This document shows, in pieces, positions 1 to 8,152 of a stretch of 26,149 nt of DNA. The DNA is from an uncultured Eubacteriales bacterium. GTDB taxonomy: Bacteria; Bacillota; Clostridia; Christensenellales; CAG-138. Numbering within the stretch: position 1 is the first letter of the stretch; every line of letters begins with the position of its first letter. Under the pieces are notes generated by a model that saw only the letters and a program-made list of their open reading frames with translations, did not search any database and was not told the origin of the DNA. The DNA lies in NCBI GenBank assembly GCA_900542615.1, contig UQOG01000015.1, positions 1 through 26,149 on the forward strand, given 5' to 3'. The translations under genes were made by a program, and so were the position numbers.

Positions 1-6
1 GCCCCA

Positions 7-50
7 GTTTGGGGGCCAAAGGCCCCCAAACGCCGCCGCCCCCCCGGGGC
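7..50. repeat. GC-rich palindromic repeat, copy 1
   Basis: A perfect 11-bp inverted repeat (arms 7-17 and 21-31, loop AAA at 18-20) is followed directly by a CGCCGCCG tract running into a C-run (31-50). The same arrangement, a T-rich/G-rich stem followed by GCCGCCGCCCCCC, recurs at 26090-26140 in the same orientation. That makes it an interspersed intergenic repeat rather than a gene-specific terminator. It lies just past the stop of the minus-strand gene at 72-1091 and has no U-tract in that direction. Confidence 0.6.
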
Positions 51-71
51 TGCTTCCCCCTGCAGGGGCGT

Positions 72-1091
72 TCATATTTCCCCAATGTCCGCGATGGCGT
101 CCCCTTCAAAGGTAAAGGCGTAGAGCCGTGCGCTTTGCAGCTGGTCCCCCTCCTGGGCGATCAGGCCCAGGAGGGTTTCCCCGTCGTTGGAAAGGGGCGG
201 GCGGCAATGTTGGAAATTTCCCAGGAAATCCTGCAACCCGGCAAAATCCACCTCCCTGGCCAACTCCGGGGTAAGGTAGCTGAAGGCTTCCTCCTGGAAC
301 CCTTCCCGCACCGCCTCGCAAAAGGCGGTGGCCAGGCCGGTACCCGGGCCGGGCCGGGCATAGGCGTGGGTGAAAAAGCCAATGACCGGATCGCTTCCAT
401 GGAAGCTACCAGCGGAATAGGTATAGAACACCCGCCGCTCATGGCCCACATAGGTGCCCAGGCCATCGATGGTGGCCACCCCGTTTTCTTCCAGCAGGAT
501 GTGATCTGCGCAAAGCTCCAGGGCGGCGTTCAGGTCATGGTCCAGCATCAGCAGCCGTTCCGTCCCGCCGCCCCCGGTGCGCACCGCGGCAAATTGCCTG
601 CCGCTGGCCCCATATACCGCCAGGGAGCCCCGGTCCCCATCCCCCAGGGCAAGGCCGGTGCGGGGCTGCCCCCCGTCCTCGATGCACAGCTTCAGGCCCC
701 CTTCTTGGTATAGGGTCAAGGTGCGGCGGCGGTTGCCGATGGAATAGCTGAGCTGGTCCAGGGTGTGGGGAAATTGGGCCCCCAGCTGGCCGCAGGCCCG
801 GCCCGTATGCAGGCATAGCTCGTATACCCCGCCGGGCCAGGTGCAGACCGATACGTCCGCCGCCGGCCGGTTGGCCAATACGCCCCCTTCCAGCCGCAGC
901 TTGCGGGTGACGGGCCAGCGGGGCGGGTCGTCCTGAAGGGGGATGGCGCAGATATAATAATCCCCCGTGTCGCTGGCCGGCATGGCCACGTGGGCGCCTT
1001 CCCCGCACTCGCCCAGGAGCTGTCCGTTTACCTCGATGAGGGCCGGACAGTCCGCCCGGATGATGATGAGGGGAACCGGGGAATAATACAT
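72..1091 (-). CDS. Hypothetical protein, 339 aa
   Basis: I do not recognise this protein. The frame is open further upstream, but the start at 1091 is chosen because AAAGGAGGG sits 7 nt before that ATG. The longer frame would run back through the asnS promoter. No signal peptide or membrane segment is visible. Residues about 5-55 are beta-rich with a GxxVxMPxxxxGxYxI pattern loosely like a PEGA-type sandwich. The middle (about 100-230) is also predicted beta-rich. Residues about 250-300 look helical (FCEAVREGFQEEAFSYLTPEL) and resemble the alpha part of SnoaL/NTF2-like or DUF4878-type folds; both fold comparisons are weak inferences. It is transcribed divergently from asnS. I found no clear sigma-A promoter for it in the 160-bp gap, although the asnS promoter lies there on the other strand. 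Confidence 0.75.
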   Translation of the reverse strand: MYYSPVPLIIIRADCPALIEVNGQLLGECGEGAHVAMPASDTGDYYICAIPLQDDPPRWPVTRKLRLEGGVLANRPAADVSVCTWPGGVYELCLHTGRACGQLGAQFPHTLDQLSYSIGNRRRTLTLYQEGGLKLCIEDGGQPRTGLALGDGDRGSLAVYGASGRQFAAVRTGGGGTERLLMLDHDLNAALELCADHILLEENGVATIDGLGTYVGHERRVFYTYSAGSFHGSDPVIGFFTHAYARPGPGTGLATAFCEAVREGFQEEAFSYLTPELAREVDFAGLQDFLGNFQHCRPPLSNDGETLLGLIAQEGDQLQSARLYAFTFEGDAIADIGEI

Positions 1092-1150
1092 GGCAAGTCC
1101 CTCCTTTGTTCTGGACTTTTCCATATATATGCGGGATAAAGCCAAAGTAT

Positions 1151-1179
1151 TTGCATTAGGCGCGGGGGTTGGGTATAAT
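1151..1179 (+). promoter_or_regulatory. Sigma-A promoter of asnS
   Basis: TTGCAT (1151-1156) and TATAAT (1174-1179) are separated by 17 bp, predicting a transcript start near 1186. The leader is then only about 65 nt. It contains one hairpin (arms TTGG..CCGGCC at 1207-1218 and GGCCGGCCAA at 1221-1230) just before the Shine-Dalgarno AGGGAGG (1236-1242). It is too short for a T-box, so asnS is probably not controlled by one here. Confidence 0.75.
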
Positions 1180-1251
1180 AAGGCTATCGTTTGATTCTGA
1201 CAATATTTGGCGCCGGCCTGGGCCGGCCAATGAAAAGGGAGGAATATTTCC

Positions 1252-2634
<1,383 letters not shown>

Positions 2635-2648
2635 TTTACCGCATATAT

Positions 2649-2693
2649 AAAAGGCCCGCAGCATCCCAGAGGGGAAGGCTACGGGCCTTTTTT
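2649..2693. terminator. Bidirectional rho-independent terminator, asnS / sensor kinase
   Basis: The stem AAAAGGCCCG (2649-2658) pairs with CGGGCCTTTT (2682-2691). AGC/GCT pairing continues inside the stem, and a six-T run ends at 2693. The matching A-run on the left means it can also end minus-strand transcripts. It sits between the convergent stops of asnS (2634) and the kinase (2703), so it probably serves both. Confidence 0.88.
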
Positions 2694-2702
2694 CGTGGGC
2701 GG

Positions 2703-4529
2703 TTAACGCAGGCGCATGTAGATGGAGGAGCAGAACAGGCCGTCCTTCACTTCGAATTGGGCGCCGCCCTGGTATTTTTCCGCGATGGAGCGGATGGAGG
2801 TGAGCCCTGTGCCGCCTCCTGGCTTGGTGGAGCGGAACAGGCCGTCCCCGGCGGGGTCCACGGATGAGAAGGGATTGTCCATCGTCAGGGCCAGGATGTC
2901 GAAGCGCTGGCGGCTGCGCATCTGGATGAAAGCCTGGTCCGCCGGCAGGGCCGCGCAGGCGGCGATGGCGTTTTCCAGCAGGTTGCCCACCACCACGCAC
3001 AGGTCGCTGGCCAGGATCTGGCCCGTGTCCACCGGGATGCTCAGCTGAATGGAGATGTCCTGGATGCCCTGTTTTTTGGCCAGGTCATAATAGTAATAGG
3101 CGATGGCGTTGACCGCCTGGTTGTCGCATAGCTGCTGCACCTCGCTGCTGGGCACGTTGGCCAGCAGCTCCTGGAGGTAGGCGTTTAGCTTATCCCGCTC
3201 CCCGTTGTTGTTGAAGCTCTGGATCACCGCCAGCTGGTGCCGCAGGTCGTGGCGCTGCTTGCGCAGGGCGGACGCCATTTCCGAAAGCAGGGCGTAGCGG
3301 GATTTTTGCGCCTCCATCTGCTTGTCCGACAGGGAAAGCTCATGGGCCAGCTGGCGGTTTTTGCTCCGAAGCTCCAGGGTGCTGCGGATGAACTTCCCGC
3401 ACAGCAGGGATACGATCAGGATGAAGATCAGCACGCCCACCTGGAAAAAGGAGGAAAACTGCACGTCCAGCCGAAGGAAATAGTAGTTTGCCAGCTCCGC
3501 CAGGGTAAATAGGGCCAGCTGACAAATGGGAAAGATGAACCTTTTGGCCATGGCGTTTTTCCAGACGAAGGCGTCCCAGAGGATACAGCCGCTAAAGAGC
3601 AGCAGGGCGGCGGGGGAGAGCACATGGAAGGCGTACATGCTGCGGCTCAGGGCGCAGACCCCGAATAGTTGCAGCAGGATGGCCGCCGCCACCGCCACCT
3701 CCAGCACCAGGCAGGCGATCTGTAAAAGCCGCTGGGTGTGCAGGGCCAAAATGGTGACCCCAAAGCGCAAAAGGGGGATGGCCATGGTAAACAGGCCCAG
3801 GAAGGCGCAAACATACAGCACCGGCGGATTGGGGATCAGCAGCCCCGTCACGTTGCATTCGCCGAAGAACCATAGGCCCGCCGCCATGGCGAACAGGCCC
3901 AGCCACAAAAAGGCCGTGCCCTTTTTTTCAAATCGGGTGACCACCAGGGCCATCAAAAATAGCAGCAGCCCCAGTCCGATCAGGATCAGGGAAAAGAAGA
4001 AGGAAGGGCCGCCCTCCCAAACCTGCTGCAACACCAAATGATAGGGGCTGCCCAGCTGGATGGGATAGAGGGAAAGCACAGCCCGCTGGGTGGGGAAAGT
4101 ATACTGGATCTCCAACAGGCCCCCCTGGGGGGCCTCGGGCAGGGGCACCAGCTCCACGTCCGTGGGCGGGTCCAGCAAAAAGGCCGGGTAGCTGCCCGGT
4201 TGGCCATATTCATATAGCAACTTCCCGTCGAAATATACCCGCACCGGGGCATAGGCGGTTTTTATGAAGATGGAATCTTCCGGATGAGGGGAAATATAGG
4301 CGGAAAGGGTGAAGGTGGCCAGGGAATCGTCATAGGCGATCTGGCAGGGCAAGGAAAGGGCGGAGCGGGCGCCATCCGCTGCCGTCAGGGACATATCCTT
4401 CAGGGCGGTAATGGAGAGGGGGATATCCTGGGGCTGGATAAAAAACAGTACGCCGCCGAATAGCAGCACGATCAAAAGCGGAGGCAGGATGGCCAGAAAT
4501 TTGCCGATACGCAGGATGGTTTTGTTCAT
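2703..4529 (-). CDS. 7TM sensor histidine kinase, orphan (GHKL/AgrC-like catalytic part)
   Basis: This 608-aa membrane sensor kinase has TM1 at about 10-31 and an extracytoplasmic beta-rich region at about 35-170 (DISM-like). Seven closely spaced hydrophobic helices follow at about 178-380 (7TMR-DISM arrangement), then a coiled coil at 385-420 and the kinase core. The phosphorylation box is RHDLRHQL with His427, of the type seen in HPK10/AgrC-like kinases. The ATPase has an N-box NLLENAIAAC (516-525) and a glycine box GGGTGLTSIRSIAEKYQGG (571-589). Such kinases usually signal to LytTR-family response regulators, but none is adjacent, so the partner is unknown. ATG 4529 is chosen (AGAGG 5 nt upstream, followed by a typical membrane anchor). 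A TTG at 4652 is in frame behind a stronger GGAAGGAGGG and would add 41 residues. The gene has its own promoter at 4679-4707. Confidence 0.88.
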   Translation of the reverse strand: MNKTILRIGKFLAILPPLLIVLLFGGVLFFIQPQDIPLSITALKDMSLTAADGARSALSLPCQIAYDDSLATFTLSAYISPHPEDSIFIKTAYAPVRVYFDGKLLYEYGQPGSYPAFLLDPPTDVELVPLPEAPQGGLLEIQYTFPTQRAVLSLYPIQLGSPYHLVLQQVWEGGPSFFFSLILIGLGLLLFLMALVVTRFEKKGTAFLWLGLFAMAAGLWFFGECNVTGLLIPNPPVLYVCAFLGLFTMAIPLLRFGVTILALHTQRLLQIACLVLEVAVAAAILLQLFGVCALSRSMYAFHVLSPAALLLFSGCILWDAFVWKNAMAKRFIFPICQLALFTLAELANYYFLRLDVQFSSFFQVGVLIFILIVSLLCGKFIRSTLELRSKNRQLAHELSLSDKQMEAQKSRYALLSEMASALRKQRHDLRHQLAVIQSFNNNGERDKLNAYLQELLANVPSSEVQQLCDNQAVNAIAYYYYDLAKKQGIQDISIQLSIPVDTGQILASDLCVVVGNLLENAIAACAALPADQAFIQMRSRQRFDILALTMDNPFSSVDPAGDGLFRSTKPGGGTGLTSIRSIAEKYQGGAQFEVKDGLFCSSIYMRLR

Positions 4530-4678
4530 GGTTGCCTCTTTTATGTGGGGAACGAACAAGGCCGGGGGCTGGCAAAGCCGCAGCCGGCGGCCGATTGAAA
4601 ATGCGGCCGGCAATGGCTGGATGGCGGCCGCGGGGAAGGCGGGATGGCGCAAAGCAAGCTGCGCCCTCCTTCCGTTAC

Positions 4679-4707
4679 AGTATAAGACAAGGGTACTTTC
4701 GTGTCAA
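4679..4707 (-). promoter_or_regulatory. Sigma-A promoter of the sensor kinase
   Basis: Read on the minus strand, TTGACA (4707-4702) and TATACT (4684-4679) are separated by exactly 17 bp, close to consensus, with a start expected near 4672. The leader to ATG 4529 is about 143 nt. It opens with GGAAGGAGGG, followed by a GGCGCA...TGCGCC hairpin. Confidence 0.85.
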
Positions 4708-4785
4708 TTTTTTGGAGCAATGGGGAAAAAGAATTTGATTCCAGGGGATCCCGTTATCCGATCCGGGCGGTTTTCCAGCTGCCTA

Positions 4786-4814
4786 TAGCCAAACGGGCCG
4801 TAAACCAATATAAT
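4786..4814 (+). promoter_or_regulatory. Probable sigma-A promoter of the lipoprotein gene
   Basis: A perfect TATAAT (4809-4814) lies 17 bp after TAGCCA (4786-4791), which matches the -35 consensus at 4 of 6 positions. The predicted start is near 4821, about 140 nt before the lipoprotein ATG. Confidence 0.6.
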
Positions 4815-4962
4815 AGAAATAAGCCCACCCCTTCCCGGGGGGAGGCAGGAGCCGGCCGCGCCCGGGCCGGCGCAGCGGGGGGATATCCCCCGGGCCCGGA
4901 GGGAAAGCGGGCGGACCCGCCATCCCCTGGGCCGGACCAAATAACCGAAGAGGAGATAAGCC

Positions 4963-5550
4963 ATGCGTAAACGAATGATTTTCCTGCTGCTGGCCCTGGC
5001 CCTGATGGCTGCCGGGTGCAGCAAAGCCCAGGAGGAATATGCGGCCATCGACCCGGCCCCCACGCAGGAGGCGGAAGCAACGGCCCAGCCCGACCCGTCC
5101 CAGGCCCCCCAGGCGGAAGCCACCCCCGGGGCGGCGGAGGTCCAAGCGGGGGAGGGCACCGAGCCCTCAGCCATTCCGGACCTTACCGATTGGGCCTGCT
5201 ACACGGGGACCATGGAGGATGGGGCCGTGGTGTATCTGGCCTTTGACAGCACGGCTACGAAAGGGGTCTTTATGGCCCTGTACGACCAGGCCGGCCAAAG
5301 CGTCCTGATCTGCGGGGACTATCGCTATGACGAGGCCACCGGCGTGGAGACCATCCAGGCAGGGGCGGCGGGTCCGGCCATCCGGTTCATCAACACCCCG
5401 GTGGCGAACGGGGTCTTTGCCTTGCAGCTGGGGCAGCAGGGCCAGGTCCAGGTGGAGGAAGCGGATCCGGCAAAGGCCATGGAATGCGCGGCCCGGATCC
5501 AGGCCGGCGCCCAGGACATCACGGCGGATTTTTTGACCAAGCTGGGATAG
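4963..5550 (+). CDS. Small lipoprotein of unknown function, 195 aa
   Basis: A short basic start (MRKR), a hydrophobic stretch and the lipobox MAAGC with Cys19 mark this as a lipoprotein, so it is probably anchored to the outer face of the membrane. Residues about 22-70 are a low-complexity Pro/Glu/Ala/Thr/Gln linker, typical of a tether through the cell wall. The remaining 125 residues form one small, probably beta-rich domain (DLTDWACYTGTMEDGAVVYLAFD..., IRFINTPVANGVFALQLG) that I do not recognise. ATG 4963 is preceded by AGAGGAG with a 7-nt gap. It is a single gene with its own promoter and a following terminator-like hairpin. A link to the divergent sensor kinase is possible but rests only on position. 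Confidence 0.85.
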   Translation: MRKRMIFLLLALALMAAGCSKAQEEYAAIDPAPTQEAEATAQPDPSQAPQAEATPGAAEVQAGEGTEPSAIPDLTDWACYTGTMEDGAVVYLAFDSTATKGVFMALYDQAGQSVLICGDYRYDEATGVETIQAGAAGPAIRFINTPVANGVFALQLGQQGQVQVEEADPAKAMECAARIQAGAQDITADFLTKLG

Positions 5551-5558
5551 CGGCGGCA

Positions 5559-5629
5559 GCCCCTCGCCGGGGCAGCCATAAAACAAAAGCGCGGGAGGCG
5601 GCCCAAAGGGGCCGGCCTCCCTTTGCTTT
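5559..5629 (+). terminator. Terminator-like hairpins after the lipoprotein gene
   Basis: A small GCCCC/GGGGC hairpin (5559-5573) is followed by a strong stem GGGAGG(C)GGCCC pairing with GGGCC(GG)CCTCCC (5593-5621). The tail TTTGCTTT ends near 5629. The interrupted T-run makes this a fair rather than strong intrinsic terminator. Confidence 0.65.
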
Positions 5630-5743
5630 GCCCGGGGCGGTGGATTATGTGGAATCAGCGGGGAAAGGGGTGTATAGGCGCAACATAGGCCCTTTACAGC
5701 CGCCAAATCGTGTGCTTCCGGCATAAGGCGCAAAAATTAAGCA

Positions 5744-5803
5744 TATAAAAGGATAGGTATTTTCCGCCAAAGCAGGATAGGTATGCATCCGACCCATATG
5801 GGA
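5744..5803. promoter_or_regulatory. Candidate control region of the Myb-like gene: 11-bp direct repeats and a palindrome
   Basis: AGGATAGGTAT occurs at 5750-5760 and again at 5774-5784, start-to-start 24 bp. A perfect 10-bp palindrome CCCATATGGG follows at 5793-5802. A possible -10 TATAAA (5744-5749) has no recognisable -35, so the promoter itself is uncertain. The rest of the 5630-5844 gap contains nothing I can assign. The spaced repeats just upstream of a DNA-binding protein gene suggest an operator, possibly for autoregulation. Confidence 0.35.
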
Positions 5804-5844
5804 AATAATAGGGGCAAAACCAGAATAAGGGGGATAGAAACCAA

Positions 5845-6705
5845 ATGCGATCACAGGAAAGCCACAGCGGCTGGCGTATGGAGGAAGAACGCCTCCTGTT
5901 TGCCCAGATTGAGGCGGGGCGCAGGGAAAACCAGCCCCTTAAGGCCATATTTGCCCAGGTGGCGGCCGCCACGGGCCGCAAGCCCAACAGCGTGCGCAAC
6001 TATTATTACGCCCGGGTCAAGGAGCAGGATCTACAGACCCAGGCCCTGCATGTGGGGGCCTTCGTGCCCTTTGGCCAGGATGAGATCCGGCAGCTGCTGC
6101 GCCGGGTGCTCAGCGCCCAAGCAAACGGCATTTCCGTGCGGGCCTGCACCCTGGAGATGGGAGACGGAGACAACAAAGCCATGCTCCGCTATCAAAACAA
6201 ATACCGGTCCCTGCTTAAGACCCGGCCGGAGCTGGTGCGGCAGGTGGCGGCGGAGCTGGCGGCGGAGGGGGTGCATTTCGACCCCTACGCAACCGCCCGG
6301 CAAGGCAAGGTGGGCCGGCCCCGCAAGGAAAGCCGGGTGGAGGCGGGGGAGCTGGGCAGGCTCCTCAAGCAGGTGGAGGGGGTGGACGGCAGCGCGCTGC
6401 TGGAGGAGCTCCACGCCCTGGCCCTACGGGCCCGGGAGCAGAAGCACGCCAGCCAGGAGACCTCCGCCCTCAAGGCCTATAACGCCACCCTGCGGGAACG
6501 GCTGGAGCGGCAGAACGCGGAGCTGGAGGCCCAGCGGGAGCGGTTCCACGCCCTATTGGGCATGTACCGGCAGCTGCTGGGGGCCAACCGGGAATTTTTA
6601 TCCACCAGCGGCATCGCGGGGATGGGGTCCCTTTCCGGTTACGTGCGGGATCTTTCCCGCTCGGTGGCCGCCGGGGAGGCGGCGCTGGGGGATGTGAGCG
6701 GCTAA
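5845..6705 (+). CDS. Myb/SANT-like DNA-binding protein with AT-hook-like motif
   Basis: This 286-aa protein has an N-terminal Myb/SANT-type helix-turn-helix at residues about 8-58 (W10, then EEERLLFAQIEAG, PLKAIFAQVAAATGRKPNSVRNYYY). The pattern is like RsfA-type and related Bacillota regulators. A central helical region follows (about 75-150), then a basic GRP motif VGRPRKE (156-162) resembling an AT-hook, and a long amphipathic coiled coil (about 205-245) likely to dimerise it. No ligand or receiver domain is visible. ATG 5845 has GGGGG about 11 nt upstream, a loose spacing; the in-frame ATG at codon 12 has no better site. It is probably a nucleoid-associated or transcriptional regulator, but its targets are unknown. 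It stands alone between terminator-like hairpins on both sides. Confidence 0.82.
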   Translation: MRSQESHSGWRMEEERLLFAQIEAGRRENQPLKAIFAQVAAATGRKPNSVRNYYYARVKEQDLQTQALHVGAFVPFGQDEIRQLLRRVLSAQANGISVRACTLEMGDGDNKAMLRYQNKYRSLLKTRPELVRQVAAELAAEGVHFDPYATARQGKVGRPRKESRVEAGELGRLLKQVEGVDGSALLEELHALALRAREQKHASQETSALKAYNATLRERLERQNAELEAQRERFHALLGMYRQLLGANREFLSTSGIAGMGSLSGYVRDLSRSVAAGEAALGDVSG

Positions 6706-6718
6706 GGCCGGCACCATG

Positions 6719-6761
6719 GCAAGGGGGAAGGGGCGCAAGCCGCCGCCCCCTTGCTTTCTTT
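6719..6761 (+). terminator. Rho-independent terminator after the Myb-like gene
   Basis: GCAAGGGGG (6719-6727) pairs with CCCCCTTGC (6746-6754). The loop is 18 nt and the tail is TTTCTTT. It lies 14 nt after the stop codon of the Myb-like gene. Confidence 0.75.
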
Positions 6762-6800
6762 CGGGCCGCCCCAAGGACGTATCCGATCCCGTACGGAATG

Positions 6801-6809
6801 TGGTATAAT
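6801..6809 (+). promoter_or_regulatory. Extended -10 promoter of the rarA-tldD-tldE operon
   Basis: TGGTATAAT is an extended -10 element (TG-N-TATAAT) with a perfect -10 hexamer. No -35 is evident, which is normal for the extended class. The predicted start is near 6816, giving a leader of about 30 nt to the rarA ATG. Confidence 0.7.
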
Positions 6810-6844
6810 CGAATATATCACAATGGAAAAAGGACGGAACCACC

Positions 6845-8152
6845 ATGGACGACCTGTTTACCCGCCAGGCCCAACGCAACGCCCCCCTGGCGGACCGGAT
6901 GCGGCCTAGAAACCTGGATGAATTTATCGGACAAGACCATATCGTCGGCCCGGGGCGGCTGCTGCGCCGGGCCATCGAGACGGATAGCTTGCAATCCTCC
7001 ATCTTCTTTGGGCCGCCGGGCTGCGGCAAAACCACCCTGGCCGCCATCGTGGCCAACAGCACCCATTCGGCCTTTGTGAAGATGAACGCGGTTACCGCCG
7101 GGGTGAAGGAGCTGCGGGAGGTGCTGGCGGAGGCGGAATCCCAGCTGAAGCTGTACGGCCGCCCCACCTACCTGCTGCTGGACGAGTGCCACCGCTGGAG
7201 CAAGGCCCAAAGCGACGCCCTGCTCCCGGCCCTGGAGGCGGGGGTGGTGCGCTTCATCGGCTCCACCACGGAAAACCCCATGATCGCCATGACCGGGGCC
7301 ATTGTGAGCCGGTGCAGGCTTTTTCAGTTTTATCCCCTCAGCGTGGAAGATGTGAAGAAAAGCCTGCTGGCGGCCCTGACGGACCGGGAGCGGGGCCTGG
7401 GGGATTACCATGCCCAAGTGGACCCGGAGGCCCTGGACCATATCGCCCGCATCGCCAATGGGGACGCCCGGGCGGCCCTCAACGCCATCGAGCTGGCGGT
7501 GCGCACCACCAAACCCGTGGATGGGGTCATCCACATCACGGCGGAGGTGGCTGCGGAGAGCATCCAGAAAAAGGTGATGAAGTGCGACGAGCAGCAGTAT
7601 TACGATATGCTCTCCGCCTTCTGCAAAAGCCTGCGGGGCGGGGACAGCGACGCGGCCATCGCCTGGTTTGCCCGGCTGATCTACGGGGGCGTGGACCCCC
7701 GGATCATCTGTAGGCGGCTCATCGCCCATGCCTCCGAGGATATCGGCCTGGCCAATCCCCAGGCCATGGTCCAGGCGGTGGCGGCGGCCCAGGCCTTGGA
7801 GCTGATCGGCCTGCCGGAAGCCCGGCTGTCCATCATCCAGGCCATCATCTTTTTGTGCGAAAGCCCCAAGTCCAACGCGGTGGTCATGGCCCTGGACGCG
7901 GCCTTTCGGGATGCGGAGACCATCCCGGACCAGCCGGTGCCCATCCATCTTCGGGACACCTCCTTCCGGGGGGCGGACAAGCTGGGCCATGGCAAAGGGT
8001 ACAAATATCCCCATAACTTCCCCGGCCACGTGGTGGAGCAGGAATACATGCCCCCCAGCGTGAAGGGGAAACGGTACTATATCCCCGGGGAGCTGGGGAG
8101 TGAAGGAAAGATACGGCAAAATCATATCAAGCAAGGGAAGATAAAGGAATGA
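6845..8152 (+). CDS. rarA: Replication-associated recombination protein A (RarA/MgsA AAA+ ATPase)
   Basis: This cytoplasmic AAA+ ATPase of the clamp-loader-like RarA/Mgs1/WRNIP1 family acts at stalled or damaged replication forks. The 435-aa length is typical. Walker A is GPPGCGKTT (56-64). Walker B is LLLDECH (110-116), where most relatives have DExHR preceded by F-[IV]; here the site reads DECHRWSKAQSDALLP. Sensor 1 is STTENP (140-145), and the SRC arginine-finger region is at 155-157. The C-terminal tetramerisation part is intact (RRLIAHASEDIGLANPQA; YKYPHNFPGHVVEQEYMP). The ATG is preceded by AAGGACGG. The stop overlaps the tldD start (ATGA), so this is the first gene of a three-gene operon. 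Confidence 0.95.
   Translation: MDDLFTRQAQRNAPLADRMRPRNLDEFIGQDHIVGPGRLLRRAIETDSLQSSIFFGPPGCGKTTLAAIVANSTHSAFVKMNAVTAGVKELREVLAEAESQLKLYGRPTYLLLDECHRWSKAQSDALLPALEAGVVRFIGSTTENPMIAMTGAIVSRCRLFQFYPLSVEDVKKSLLAALTDRERGLGDYHAQVDPEALDHIARIANGDARAALNAIELAVRTTKPVDGVIHITAEVAAESIQKKVMKCDEQQYYDMLSAFCKSLRGGDSDAAIAWFARLIYGGVDPRIICRRLIAHASEDIGLANPQAMVQAVAAAQALELIGLPEARLSIIQAIIFLCESPKSNAVVMALDAAFRDAETIPDQPVPIHLRDTSFRGADKLGHGKGYKYPHNFPGHVVEQEYMPPSVKGKRYYIPGELGSEGKIRQNHIKQGKIKE

Larger units (their letters stand above)
4530..4962. other. Divergent intergenic region, 433 bp, two promoters and GC hairpins
   Basis: No gene is supported here. The region holds the minus-strand kinase promoter and leader, then the plus-strand lipoprotein promoter (4786-4814). 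The lipoprotein leader is about 140 nt and very GC-rich. It includes the perfect palindrome GGGGGATATCCCCC (4878-4891) and a GCGGG/CCCGC hairpin with a 4-nt loop just after it. The short frames that cross this region lack start sites with good ribosome binding and cut across both promoters. Confidence 0.6.

Noticed and set aside
1186..1251. T-box riboswitch in front of asnS
   Set aside because: The predicted leader is only about 65 nt with a single hairpin, and no T-box consensus is seen.
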